DNA of 64,000 bases from Planctomycetota bacterium. GTDB lineage: Bacteria > Planctomycetota > Phycisphaerae > Phycisphaerales > SM1A02. Shown here piece after piece: positions 25,244 to 34,607 of the stretch (position 1 is the first letter of the stretch; every line of letters begins with the position of its first letter). Under the pieces are notes generated by a model. The model was not told the origin of the DNA, searched no databases, and saw only the letters and a list, made by a program, of their open reading frames with translations. The translations under genes were made by a program, and so were the position numbers. Location: assembly GCA_021414025.1 (NCBI GenBank), contig JAIOPG010000002.1, forward strand, positions 62,001 through 126,000, given 5' to 3'.

Positions 25244-27559
25244 TCAACTGTGCGATGCTTCGCTTGCGGCACTTGGTTCCAATCGCCCCTTGGACTGCGA
25301 GAGCGCAGTCAGAAAATCGGCGGCCCAGCGGTAAATGTTGAATTCCTCGATGCGCATCCGCATTCGCGTCATGCGCTGGCGTCGCTCCCTTGGGTCCATG
25401 TCGATGGCCTGGTGGATTGCATCGGCGAACTCCTCGGTGTCATAGGGATTGATGATGATCGCCTCGGGCAGGTCTCGCGCCGCTCCGGCGAATTCCGAAA
25501 GCACCAGCACGCCCTCCTCGCTCTCCGGGGATTCGGCATCGCCGGATTCGGCCTTGGCCGCGACGAATTCCTTTGCGACCAGATTCATGCCGTCGTGCAG
25601 CGAGCTGACGATGCAGACCGAAGCCATCTTGAGGAACGCGTAGACCATCGGGCCTTCGTGGTGGTCCACCAGGAAGTGGATCGGCTTCCAGCCGTCGGCG
25701 TGAAACTTCCAGTTGATCGCATCCGCGAGCTCCTCCAGCTCCGTGACCAGGTCCCGGTATCGCGGGATGTGCGTGCGGCTGGGGGCGCCCAGCTGGACGA
25801 AAGTGAATTTGCCGCGGTGTTGCGGGTATTTTTCAAAGAGCCGCTCGATGGCGCGGAGCCGTTCGGCGATGCCCTTGGTGTAGTCGATGCGATCGACCCC
25901 GACGCCGATCGCGCAGCTTCCAAGCTGTTGTTGCTGGCGGAGCAGGGCAATCTCGGCCGCGAGCAGCTCCCCCGACGCGACGCCGCGCTCGGACCACCGC
26001 TGCACGCTGATCGGGAACGGCCGGACCAGGGTGGAATGCCCCTTGATCTCAGCGGAGAACCGATCCCAGTCGAGCTTGGCCTCGACCATCCGGTCCACGG
26101 TGTCGAGAAAATTGTTGCAATGCTGCTGGAGGTGGAACCCCAGCAGGTCCGCCCCGAGCATTCCCTGAAGCAATTCAACGCGGTAGGGACAAATCCGAAA
26201 CGCCTCGGCATTGGGCCAGGGGATGTGCCAGAAAAGTCCGACGCGAAGGTCGGGCCGTGCGGACTTGAGCATGCCGGGCACGAGTGCGAGCTGGTAATCC
26301 TGGACCATCACGACCGCTTTTTCGGAACCGATTTCTTCAAGCACAGCGGCGGCGAACCGCTGGTTGGCACGCACATACTGATCCCAGTCGCCGGTGCGGA
26401 AGACGGGGCGTTCATGGGTGAGATGGCAGAGCGGCCAGAGTCCTTCGTTTGAAAAACCGTAGTAGTAGCCCTGCTCCTCCTCTTTCGTGATCCAAACACG
26501 CTTCAGCGTGTAGCGGGGGTTGCTTGGCGGAACCGGCACGCAACCTGAGGCGTCGGTGGTTTGTCGATCGGCATCGCCGGCGCCGTGGGCGACCCACAAA
26601 CCACCGGTGGCGCGAAGGACGGGATCCAGTCCGGTCACCAAACCGCTCGCCGGTCGGACCAGTGTGGGTTTGCCGTCGCGAAGCTGGTGCATGTAGGGCT
26701 CGCGGTTGCTGACGACCACCAGCGGCTGCCCGCCGAGCGCGTCGATGGCGTGGGCGCGAAGCCGATCGCGCGTCCAAGCCTTGTCGGAGCGGACGACTTC
26801 CTGTGCTTCTTCGCGCTCTTTGCTGCGGGCAGCGCGAAACGAAGCGGCCAAGTGCACTGTTTCGTCGGCGAGTCGGCCCACGGGCAGGCCGCGCGGCGGC
26901 AGTTCGGGCGTGTTGCCGAACCGAAGGCGGCGCATCCATTCGGCGAGCTTGTGAAGCGGACGCTCAAACACCAGCCACGCCAGTCCCGTGGTGATGAAGA
27001 ACATGCCCAGGCCGATTCCGACCGACCAAAGCAATCCACTCAGGATGCCGCGGGTCATGCGCTCCTCAAGGTAGAGAGCATCGTGAAGCACGACGACCGC
27101 GCCCTTGAGATCGCCCTTCTCGTCGATGAGCGGCTGCACAAGCACATGCGTGCTGCCGCCGCCGTCGTGTTGAATCTTGGTCGATTCCAATTTCGAGGCG
27201 AGCCCTTGTTTGACGGAGTCCGTGAACGAATCGGAAATCTCGGCGAGACCCTGGCCGCACGCGATCATTTTTCCATCCGGCCGGTGGAGCGCCATGCCAA
27301 GCAGTCGCGAGTGTCCGTCAAAGCGGTCGTCAATCACGGAAGCAGCCCTCGCATCATCGCCATCAAGTGCGAGTCGAGCCATGGGTGCCACGCGATGACC
27401 AAGAAGCTGGGCTCGACGCGTGAGATCCTGGAGTCCCCGGTGGTGCTCGCCCTCGACTTGGATCCAGAACACCAGTCCGGTGGCGATGGCCGAGAACGCC
27501 GCAATGACCAGCCCGAAGCGGAGGGATTTTGAGATGAAGGGGTTTCGTGTCTTGGTCAT
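25244..27559 (-). CDS. otsA: Membrane-anchored trehalose-6-phosphate synthase
   Basis: A 771-residue enzyme that makes trehalose-6-phosphate from UDP-glucose and glucose-6-phosphate. The C-terminal 480 residues are a complete GT20 domain: VVVSNREPYMHQL, PASGLVTGLDPVL, FWHIPWPNAEAF, GVDRIDYTKGIAERLRAIE, and SSLHDGMNLVAKEF. Unusually, residues 1-250 form a receptor-like module: membrane segment 13-33, a periplasmic domain of about 135 residues, a second segment near 171-196, then a HAMP-like linker. Synthesis may be tied to an envelope signal. The start at 27559 overlaps the upstream stop (ATGA), coupling it to the phosphatase. Confidence 0.93.
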   Translation of the reverse strand: MTKTRNPFISKSLRFGLVIAAFSAIATGLVFWIQVEGEHHRGLQDLTRRAQLLGHRVAPMARLALDGDDARAASVIDDRFDGHSRLLGMALHRPDGKMIACGQGLAEISDSFTDSVKQGLASKLESTKIQHDGGGSTHVLVQPLIDEKGDLKGAVVVLHDALYLEERMTRGILSGLLWSVGIGLGMFFITTGLAWLVFERPLHKLAEWMRRLRFGNTPELPPRGLPVGRLADETVHLAASFRAARSKEREEAQEVVRSDKAWTRDRLRAHAIDALGGQPLVVVSNREPYMHQLRDGKPTLVRPASGLVTGLDPVLRATGGLWVAHGAGDADRQTTDASGCVPVPPSNPRYTLKRVWITKEEEQGYYYGFSNEGLWPLCHLTHERPVFRTGDWDQYVRANQRFAAAVLEEIGSEKAVVMVQDYQLALVPGMLKSARPDLRVGLFWHIPWPNAEAFRICPYRVELLQGMLGADLLGFHLQQHCNNFLDTVDRMVEAKLDWDRFSAEIKGHSTLVRPFPISVQRWSERGVASGELLAAEIALLRQQQQLGSCAIGVGVDRIDYTKGIAERLRAIERLFEKYPQHRGKFTFVQLGAPSRTHIPRYRDLVTELEELADAINWKFHADGWKPIHFLVDHHEGPMVYAFLKMASVCIVSSLHDGMNLVAKEFVAAKAESGDAESPESEEGVLVLSEFAGAARDLPEAIIINPYDTEEFADAIHQAIDMDPRERRQRMTRMRMRIEEFNIYRWAADFLTALSQSKGRLEPSAASEASHS

Positions 27560-30108
27560 GCCGGGCTCCTTTGCTGAGATGTGCCCGCCCGATCCAGCGC
27601 CATGGCGGCGTCGATCAAGGCGAGGTGCGAATAGGCCTGGGCCAGATTTCCGACGGCGCTTCCGTGCCGAGGTTCGAACTGCTCCGTCAAAATTCCCGGG
27701 CCTTTGACCAGCGCCGAGAAATCCTTGAACAACGAAGCCGCCTCGTCGATGCGACCGAGCGTGACGAGCGACTCGACCAGCCATCCCGTGCAGATGTGCA
27801 TGCCGCCTTCCGCGCCGGGAAGCCCATCGTCGATGCGGTACCGGCGCACCGTCGGCCCGCAGCGCAACTGGCCCGACACCACGTTCACAGTTGCGATCCA
27901 CCTGGGATCCTTCGGATCGATGAGTCCCGTCAGGCCAATCTTCAGCACGGCTGCGTCGGGGTAGTCGTGGTCGTAGGCGCCGGAGTACGCGCCAAGCGTT
28001 TGACTCCATCCCCGGACCAGGACCTCCTCGCGGATTGAATTTCCAAGGGCGATCCATTCCGGATTGCGCGATCCGCAGACCGCCTCCTCGACCACAAGCG
28101 CCCGGTCGATCGTGTGCCAGCACATGATCTTGGAATGGACGTGGTGCCTTCGCTCCAACCGCATTTCCCAGATTCCATGGTCGGGCTCTCTCCAGCGGCT
28201 CTCGACCGCGCGGACCATCGACCGCACCAGCCGCCAGTGGTCCGGCGCGATCGGAGCGCCCCGCTCGACGAGCATGGCAACCAGATTCACGATGGGGCCG
28301 AAGACATCCAGCTGCACCTGGTTCGCGGCGGCGTTCCCGATGCGCACGGGCCTGCTCTGCGCAAACCCCGCGAGGTGGCTGAGTTCGGCCTCGGGAGGAA
28401 GGTGTCCGCCGGAAAGGCTGTAGATGGGATGCAGCCGCTCCGGAGTCTCGCAGTGATCCACGACTTCGAGCATCCAGTCCAGGAACTTGAGCGCATGCCC
28501 CGTGTTGCCCAGCCGAACAAGAGCCGCCGCGGTCTTCGATGCATCCCTCGGCCAGCAGTAGCGGTAGTCCCAGTTGCGAATGCCGCCGAGCTGCTCGGGC
28601 AGGCTGGTTGTTGCGGCGGCGGCGATGGCGCCCGTCGGTCCGTAGCAGAGCGCCTTGAGGACGAGCGCGCTGCGCTTGACGATTTCGGGGCATTGGGCCG
28701 GAAGCCTGAGCGTGCCCGCCCAGCCGGACCAGAAGCGGCGACTTTGCTCCCGCCGCTGGAGTTCTTCCTCCGCCAACGCGTTCATGCTGGCGGTTCCATA
28801 GCGCAGTTCAAGCACGACCGGTCCCTCGGAGGGATGGACCATGGCTTCGGCGGCATGGTGAACACCTTCACCGACAATGGTCCATGGCACGCCGGGGGAG
28901 CGCAGGACGATCGGGTCGTTGGACCCTTCGATGGCAAGTCCGTTTTCACGCGCCCGAAGTTGCGTCGCAATCCGGCCGTATTCGAGGCGCGGGGCGAATC
29001 GGATGCGAGCTGCGGACGTGCCTTCGATGAGGCGCACCAGGTCGGTCCGGCCGGCTTTCTGGAACGCCCGCCCAGCGGAGCAGTCGAGATAATCGGTCAC
29101 GCGCAGGTTCGACCATTCGGTCACAAGGACGAAGGAATCTCCGTCGTAGCCGCAGCGCAGCGGTTCGCCGCCTCCGGCGGGGGCGACCTCAAAGAACCCC
29201 GCCGTTGGATCGCCGACAAGTTCGGCAAAGATTGCAGTGGAATCCAGTCGTGGAAGACAGAGCCAGGAGATCCTCGCGCCCGGCGACACGACGGCCATCG
29301 TTCGCTGATCCGACAGGATCGCGCATTGGTCGAGCGCAACGAGGTTCCGCTCCCTGATCCAGCGCGCCCGCAGCGCAGCGAGCTCTCGCAGGATCTCGGC
29401 GACATCGGCAATGCCCGGAACCCGGTCCCGCGCAGCGGTTTCACCCGGCCCAACTTTGACCGCCACGTCGTTGGCGTCGAGCGATTTGAAGACATCCTCG
29501 TCGGTGAGGTCATCCCCCAGAAAAATCACGGACGTTGCTCCGGTGGCAAAGCGGACCCGGCGGACCGAATCTCCCTTGTTGGTCTCGACAACCGCGAACT
29601 CAACGACTTTGCTGCCGTGACGGACATACACCCCGGACAGAACCTCGCACTGGGACACGGCCTCGGCGATCGCCGCGTCGCCGCTATCGCCGGTCGCGCC
29701 GCGGACGTGCAGCGCCGCGCCGGCGGGCTTGAGCTCGAAAGACGCGCCCTTGGTTTTGCGAGCGACATCGGCCAGGATCCCGGCAACCTGTCCAAGCCGG
29801 TCCCGCTGCTCTGGGGAAAGGGGCACACCGGGGTTCTTCCATTCCGCTCCGTGCGATCCGATCATCATCACCGATCGGCCGAGGGGGACCAACGCGGCGA
29901 GGTCCTTCAGCGACCGGCCCGACACGATTGCAGCCCAGGTGCCTTCGAGCTCTGCCAACGCGCGAAGAGAATCCAGTGACGCCTCGTTCGGAATCGTGCG
30001 TGCCGGGTCTGCGGCAATTTCCGCGAGAGTCCCGTCGTAGTCGCAGGCCACGAGCAGCTGCGGGGTCCGGGCGAGCGAGGTCAGGCGGTTGAAAAGATCC
30101 TCTTGCAT
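27556..30108 (-). CDS. Trehalose-6-phosphate phosphatase fused to GH15 glucoamylase/trehalase
   Basis: An 850-residue fusion. Residues 15-235 are a HAD phosphatase: CDYDGTLAE (nucleophile Asp23, Asp25), IVSGRSLKDL, and FLGDDLTDEDVF. From about 250 a GH15 domain follows: AILSDQRTMAVVSPGARISW, then GGIRNWDYRYCWPRDAS, the active-site loop, and further ALIDAAMALD at the end. GH15 enzymes of this type include trehalases and glucoamylases, so one protein may both make and hydrolyse trehalose or cut a related glucan. It is the first gene of the operon with the synthase. Confidence 0.9.
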   Translation of the reverse strand: MQEDLFNRLTSLARTPQLLVACDYDGTLAEIAADPARTIPNEASLDSLRALAELEGTWAAIVSGRSLKDLAALVPLGRSVMMIGSHGAEWKNPGVPLSPEQRDRLGQVAGILADVARKTKGASFELKPAGAALHVRGATGDSGDAAIAEAVSQCEVLSGVYVRHGSKVVEFAVVETNKGDSVRRVRFATGATSVIFLGDDLTDEDVFKSLDANDVAVKVGPGETAARDRVPGIADVAEILRELAALRARWIRERNLVALDQCAILSDQRTMAVVSPGARISWLCLPRLDSTAIFAELVGDPTAGFFEVAPAGGGEPLRCGYDGDSFVLVTEWSNLRVTDYLDCSAGRAFQKAGRTDLVRLIEGTSAARIRFAPRLEYGRIATQLRARENGLAIEGSNDPIVLRSPGVPWTIVGEGVHHAAEAMVHPSEGPVVLELRYGTASMNALAEEELQRREQSRRFWSGWAGTLRLPAQCPEIVKRSALVLKALCYGPTGAIAAAATTSLPEQLGGIRNWDYRYCWPRDASKTAAALVRLGNTGHALKFLDWMLEVVDHCETPERLHPIYSLSGGHLPPEAELSHLAGFAQSRPVRIGNAAANQVQLDVFGPIVNLVAMLVERGAPIAPDHWRLVRSMVRAVESRWREPDHGIWEMRLERRHHVHSKIMCWHTIDRALVVEEAVCGSRNPEWIALGNSIREEVLVRGWSQTLGAYSGAYDHDYPDAAVLKIGLTGLIDPKDPRWIATVNVVSGQLRCGPTVRRYRIDDGLPGAEGGMHICTGWLVESLVTLGRIDEAASLFKDFSALVKGPGILTEQFEPRHGSAVGNLAQAYSHLALIDAAMALDRAGTSQQRSPA

Positions 30109-30464
30109 GAATCCCCTAGGCCGATCGGCGTGATCCGTCGAGAGGCGATTCCGGGCGTCCCTGTTCCGGATGGATCAAGGTCGGTCGAAGTGAGGGAGCC
30201 TTCGTGGTGGATTCGCCATCAGGGGCATGATGCATGGACGTCGCATCGTCGATGGACTCGATCGACCAAGAGGGACTCCGCACACGCTTCGCATCAAGCG
30301 GGCATCCCGGGGGGCCGTTCGAGAGCAGCCAGTGCAGCCATGTGTAGCATGTAAACGAATCCACGCCCGATCCTAATTCGGTCCAACCTCCCGGACCAAT
30401 AGATTAAACCTGTTGTGAGCCAAGGCCGTCGGCGTACTCCGTTCGTTCCATCCTTGATTCCGCC
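30109..30464. other. Intergenic region between trehalose operon and nhaR-like gene
   Basis: This 356-base gap separates divergent genes and should hold both promoters. I see no convincing -35/-10 pair and no coding sequence; short open frames here lack start signals or composition of genes. A moderately AT-rich stretch (30370-30420, before the regulator) is the likeliest site for its promoter and operator. Confidence 0.5.
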
Positions 30465-31361
30465 ATGAACCACAACCACCTGTACTACTTCTGGCTCGTC
30501 GGCAAGCATTGCAATCTCACCAAGGTCGCCCGGAAACTTGGATTGGCCCAGCCGACGGTGAGCGCCCAGATTCATGCTCTCGAAGCGCAGCTCGGCACAT
30601 CGCTGCTGGCGCGAAGCGGACGCAACATCGAGCTCACGGAGGCGGGGCAGATCGTGTATCAGCACGCCGACGAGATGTTCCGGATTTCCGAGGAGATTCC
30701 CGACGCGCTGGCAGGCCGGTTCACGGGCCAGGCGCGAGTGCTGCATGTGGGAACTTCGGATTTTGTGCCGAAGCCGATCATTCGAAAACTACTCGAGCCG
30801 CTTCTTCAGGAGGATCCCGATGTGAGGCTGGTGTGCCGCGAGTGGAGAATCGACGAGCTTCTCGCGGAGCTTGGCCTCTTCCACCTCGATCTGGTGATCG
30901 CGGACCGGCCCCATCCCGCCAGCGGAAAAGTCCGGACCATCAGCCATCCGGTTCTTGAATCCGACATCGCCCTCTACGCCAGGCCGGCGATGGCGCGCAA
31001 ACTCCGGCGGGGCTTTCCGCGGTCCCTTCATGGCGCACCGATGTACCTGCCGGTCCGGAGCACCATGCTGCGCGAATCGTTGGACCGCTGGTTCGAGGCC
31101 AGCCGCGTCGTGCCGACCGTGCTTGCCGAATTCGAGGATCGTGAGTTGATGAAGACCTTCGGGAGCGGCGGACTGGCCGCGTTTCCGGCGAACGCAACGA
31201 TCGAAGCGGAGGTGAAATCGCAATTCGGAGTCATGCGCGTCGGGCGGATCCACGGGGTGCGCGAGACGTATTACGCGATTGCCGCGCATCGTCGCGTCAT
31301 GCACCCGGTCGTCCAGCGTCTGCTTGCCCGCGCGACGAAGCTGCTTCACGGCGAACCCTAG
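30465..31361 (+). CDS. nhaR: LysR-type regulator, NhaR-like
   Basis: A 298-residue regulator. The winged helix at residues 5-60 is MNHNHLYYFWLVGKHCNLTK followed by LGLAQPTVSAQIHALEAQLG, the wording of NhaR proteins, which activate the Na+/H+ antiporter gene nhaA under sodium or alkaline stress and, in E. coli, a polysaccharide operon. The C-terminal domain (residues 90-290) binds the effector. No nhaA lies nearby; the divergent trehalose genes, also osmotic-stress related, are candidate targets. Confidence 0.85.
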   Translation: MNHNHLYYFWLVGKHCNLTKVARKLGLAQPTVSAQIHALEAQLGTSLLARSGRNIELTEAGQIVYQHADEMFRISEEIPDALAGRFTGQARVLHVGTSDFVPKPIIRKLLEPLLQEDPDVRLVCREWRIDELLAELGLFHLDLVIADRPHPASGKVRTISHPVLESDIALYARPAMARKLRRGFPRSLHGAPMYLPVRSTMLRESLDRWFEASRVVPTVLAEFEDRELMKTFGSGGLAAFPANATIEAEVKSQFGVMRVGRIHGVRETYYAIAAHRRVMHPVVQRLLARATKLLHGEP

Positions 31362-31397
31362 CGGCTTGCGGCAACCGGACACCAGACTCGAAGCATC

Positions 31398-31934
31398 TCA
31401 CAGCCAGCGCGGAACCGACTGCTTGTAATCGCGAAACGCATCGCCGAAGCGGGCTTCCAGGGCCCGCTCCTCGCGCGGCACCTTGACGGCGTTGGTCCAG
31501 AGCCACAGGACGATCGACACGCCCAGGATCAGCAGGCTTCCGTAGAAGATCGACCATCCCAGGAAAAGGGTCACTCCGGAGACGAACATTGGATTGCGCG
31601 AGATGGCGAAGGGGCCGTGGGTCATGAGAATCTGCGAGGTCCATTCCAGTTCCACAAACTCGGGCAGGTCGGAGACCTTGGCCAGCATTGCGCTGAACAC
31701 CCAGATGAGCCCGGCGACGCCGATCGCGATCGGAATCAGCCCGAGCAGGTTCCCAGTCGCGGGGTCGTTCTCCGTCCAGCCGAAACGCGGCGTGAGCGAC
31801 GAGAGAAGCCACGGCACCACGCACGCCATGACCGGATAGAGCAGCGCGACGACCAGCAGCATCAGGTAGACCGCCCAGCGGGGAGTTCGCTTGCGGAGCG
31901 AGGAATCCCTTCCCGGGACCTCGTGGTTTCTCAT
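31398..31934 (-). CDS. Isoprenylcysteine methyltransferase-like membrane protein
   Basis: A 178-residue integral membrane protein of the ICMT/PEMT-like family: several hydrophobic segments, then the SAM-binding signature THGPFAISRNPMFVSGVTLF and a C-terminal EERALEARFGDAFRDYKQ (family EExxLxxxFGxxYxxY). Family members methylate isoprenoid or lipid substrates, but the bacterial substrate is usually unknown. The start at 31934 overlaps the upstream stop (TGATG), so it is coupled to the DUF1801 gene. Confidence 0.85.
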   Translation of the reverse strand: MRNHEVPGRDSSLRKRTPRWAVYLMLLVVALLYPVMACVVPWLLSSLTPRFGWTENDPATGNLLGLIPIAIGVAGLIWVFSAMLAKVSDLPEFVELEWTSQILMTHGPFAISRNPMFVSGVTLFLGWSIFYGSLLILGVSIVLWLWTNAVKVPREERALEARFGDAFRDYKQSVPRWL

Positions 31935-32443
31935 CACCTGCCCTGCTTTGAAGCGGCGGTTTTCTTGGCCATCGCTTTCTTCGCGGGACGGCGGGGGCGC
32001 TGCTTGGCCGACACCGACTTGATGATGGTTCGACCCTTCCCGGTTTTGGGAAGCGGCGTCTTGGCGATGGCGCATGCGGCGCGGATCAGGGCTTCCACCG
32101 CAGGCATCGCCAGCGTCGCGGCGCTCTCCAGGCGAATGAAGCGATTCTGATTGCCGGCGCCAAGCAAGATCTTCTTCGGATCGGGCAGCGAAGCGCCGTA
32201 GTAGAACGAGAGCGCGACTCCCTTGGGCGAGATGGCCAGCGAGACCACACAGTCCGAGGCGCGCTCGGTTGCGCTGAAGCCGAGAGCGAGGAACTGGTAA
32301 TTGTCGTAGACCAGCTCGAGGGCAGTGGGCAGGCGCTTGCGCAGCGCGGCGCGGGTCGATCGCGCCAACGCGGCGGTCGTCGGCTCATACTTGTCGATGA
32401 ACTTCCTCAACTGCCCGGCCGGAGTTTCCGCAGTCGGCTTCAT
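31934..32443 (-). CDS. DUF1801-like protein
   Basis: A 169-residue cytoplasmic protein. ETPAGQLRKFIDKYEP, LRKRLPTALELVYDNY, VVSLAISPKGVALSFYYGASL and ILLGAGNQNRFIRL match the DUF1801 fold (YdhG-like, related to iron chaperone frataxin-like proteins). The C-terminal 40 residues are rich in Lys, Arg and Ala, an extension also found in high-GC bacteria that may bind nucleic acid. A long upstream frame extension overlaps the diguanylate cyclase region and is not used. Confidence 0.75.
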   Translation of the reverse strand: MKPTAETPAGQLRKFIDKYEPTTAALARSTRAALRKRLPTALELVYDNYQFLALGFSATERASDCVVSLAISPKGVALSFYYGASLPDPKKILLGAGNQNRFIRLESAATLAMPAVEALIRAACAIAKTPLPKTGKGRTIIKSVSAKQRPRRPAKKAMAKKTAASKQGR

Positions 32444-32518
32444 GGCCCCGATACTAGACCGAACCTCGCATTCCGCTATCCTCCGGCCTCGGATACGCTC
32501 GCTTGTGCCCATCGCGAC

Positions 32519-33589
32519 ATGCCAGAATCCATGCCCAACCATCCGCTGTGTGAGCTCTTTCAGATCACGCCCCACGAGATCGAAGCGCAGCGGGCCTTCC
32601 TTGGAATCACGGCGGAGGACGAGACCCGTCTGGCCCGGATCCATGAGGTCATTCGCGACGATCTCGACGCCATCGTCAGCGAGTTCTACGACCATCTGCT
32701 GCGCCACGGCGAATTGGAGCGGTTCCTGGGCGATCCGCCGGTTCTGGATCGGCTCAAGGCGGCGCAGAAAAAATACCTGCTCAGCATGGGGTTGCAATCG
32801 AATCGACTTGACTATTTCGAGGGCCGGCTCCAGATCGGCGTGAATCTTGAGCGGGCCGGGCTGCAGCAGAACTGGTATCTCGGCGCCTCATCGGTTCTCT
32901 TTGACATCATCGGCCGCCGCCTGGCCGCCATCGGCGGATTGAAATCCGGCGAGCTCATGGCACTGATGACCACGCTGAAGAAGATCCTCACGCTGGACTC
33001 AGGACTGGTGGTGGAGACCTACTACAAGACCGCGACGCAGCAGCTTGAGAACGCCCTGCAACAGCTCACCGAAGTCCAGCACTCGCTGCAGAAGGTTTCG
33101 CGCCTGGACGGCCTGACGCAGGTCAACAGCCGGCGCTTCCTGATGGAGGCGCTGGAGCAGGAGTGGCACCGCAGCGGACGCTTCCACCGTCCCTTCACCG
33201 TGCTCTTCGTCGACCTCGACCACTTCAAGCAGGTCAACGACAAGCACGGCCATGGCTTCGGCGATTTCGTGCTGCAGCAGGTGGTGCAGGTCATGCACAA
33301 TTTGCTGCGGCCGGCGGACATCCTGGGCCGCTATGGCGGCGAGGAGTTCGTCATCGGGCTGGTCGAAGCCGACGAGAAGATCGCCGAGCAGATCGCCGAG
33401 CGCATCCGCAAGAAAATTTCCGAAAGCTCCTTCCAGCGCGAGGAGCACAAGGCCTCCGTCACCGTCAGCATCGGCGTGGCCGCCAAGGCCGAGGGAGTGG
33501 AGCGGCTCGAAGTCCTGATCGAGAGGGCGGACCGTGCCCTCTATAAGGCCAAGGACGCCGGTCGCAACCGGGTGTGCGCCTACCGATAG
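32519..33589 (+). CDS. Globin-domain diguanylate cyclase lacking proximal His
   Basis: A 356-residue c-di-GMP synthase. Residues 10-165 are a globin-coupled sensor domain (LDAIVSEFYDHLL; GLQQNWYLGAS at 115-123). In haem-binding members the F-helix reads VGxxHxRIGL; here it is IGVNLERAGL, so Leu110 stands where the haem ligand His should be. A coiled coil (170-190) leads to the GGDEF domain with intact GGEEF (273-277) and an RxxD inhibitory site (264-267). The catalytic side looks active; the sensor probably does not bind haem. ATG 32531 is an alternative start. Confidence 0.92.
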   Translation: MPESMPNHPLCELFQITPHEIEAQRAFLGITAEDETRLARIHEVIRDDLDAIVSEFYDHLLRHGELERFLGDPPVLDRLKAAQKKYLLSMGLQSNRLDYFEGRLQIGVNLERAGLQQNWYLGASSVLFDIIGRRLAAIGGLKSGELMALMTTLKKILTLDSGLVVETYYKTATQQLENALQQLTEVQHSLQKVSRLDGLTQVNSRRFLMEALEQEWHRSGRFHRPFTVLFVDLDHFKQVNDKHGHGFGDFVLQQVVQVMHNLLRPADILGRYGGEEFVIGLVEADEKIAEQIAERIRKKISESSFQREEHKASVTVSIGVAAKAEGVERLEVLIERADRALYKAKDAGRNRVCAYR

Positions 33590-33607
33590 GTGGTACAAAT
33601 AAACACC

Positions 33608-34600
33608 ATGAATGAGATCGATCACGCATCCGGGACCCCTTCATTCAAAAGCCGCACTTCGGGCCTGATCTTCTTTGGAATTGTCACCCTTCTGCTGGGC
33701 GGGCTCTGCGCGCTCTTCGCCCTCATGATGCTCGTGGCGCAAACGCTGGTGGGGATGGCCGGCAAGACGCCGCCGCCGACGCAACCCGCGTGGCCGGTCT
33801 CGGTCATGTACGGCGCCATGGCCGTGGTCCTGATCTGGCTGGGCATCGGCTCCATCCGGGCTCGTCGCTGGGCAAGGGCGCTGCTGCTCATTCTTTCCGT
33901 GGTGTGGTTGATTTCGGGAATCTTCATCCTCGGCGGTTTGATGCTGGTCTTCCCGCAGTTCATGGAGGCGATGCAGTCCGCCGGTTCGTCCAATCAACAG
34001 AAGTTGCCGCCGGAAGCGCTGCTGGTGATGGCCGTCGTCATGGGGGCAGTCTTCGCGGTGATCTTCCTCATCCTGCCGTTGAGCTACTTTCTTTTCTACC
34101 GCAGCCGCCATGTGAAGGCGACCTGCGAGGCGCGCGATCCGGTGCAGCGATGGACCGACCGCTGCCCGCTGCCCGTGCTGGCGGTCAGCCTCTGGCTGGG
34201 AACCACGGCGCCCATGATGCTGCTCATGCCGCTGGCCTACCGCAGCGTGTTTCCCTTCTTCGGCGACTTTCTCTCGGGTGCGGCAGGCACCTTGGCGTAT
34301 GTGGTGATGGCCGTCATCTTCGGCTGGGCGGCCCGCGCCACCTACAAGCTCGATGTGCGGGCATGGTGGCTGGTGGTGGCCGGCAGTGTGCTGATGGCCA
34401 TCTCCAACGCGATCACCTATTCGCGCCACAATTTGGAAGACGTCTACCGCCTGATGGAATTGACTCCGGAGCAGATCGAGCAGGCGAAGCAGTTCGCGTG
34501 GTTCAGCGGCGACTCGCTGGTCTGGAGTTCGCTGATCTTCGTGCTGCCGCTCCTGGGCTACATGCTCCTGGTGAAGAAGTACTTCCGTCGCACTGCGTGA
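33608..34600 (+). CDS. Membrane protein of unknown function
   Basis: A 330-residue protein with about seven hydrophobic segments (for example residues 20-45, 62-78, 86-110, 135-160, and four nearer the C-terminus) joined by short loops; the segment after residue 35 contains TPPPTQPAWPVSV, probably periplasmic. No transporter or enzyme motif recognised. It follows the cyclase gene by 18 bases on the same strand, so it may be co-transcribed and could be linked to c-di-GMP control. Confidence 0.8.
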   Translation: MNEIDHASGTPSFKSRTSGLIFFGIVTLLLGGLCALFALMMLVAQTLVGMAGKTPPPTQPAWPVSVMYGAMAVVLIWLGIGSIRARRWARALLLILSVVWLISGIFILGGLMLVFPQFMEAMQSAGSSNQQKLPPEALLVMAVVMGAVFAVIFLILPLSYFLFYRSRHVKATCEARDPVQRWTDRCPLPVLAVSLWLGTTAPMMLLMPLAYRSVFPFFGDFLSGAAGTLAYVVMAVIFGWAARATYKLDVRAWWLVVAGSVLMAISNAITYSRHNLEDVYRLMELTPEQIEQAKQFAWFSGDSLVWSSLIFVLPLLGYMLLVKKYFRRTA

Positions 34601-34607
34601 GAGCCTG

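Noticed and set aside
25244-28693. 1149-codon version of the trehalose synthase
   Set aside because: The first 378 codons lie in a shadow frame of the phosphatase-GH15 gene; ATG 27559 with ATGA coupling is the credible start.
28114-29979. 621-codon plus-strand frame over the phosphatase-GH15 gene
   Set aside because: Antisense shadow; the minus strand has clear HAD and GH15 motifs.
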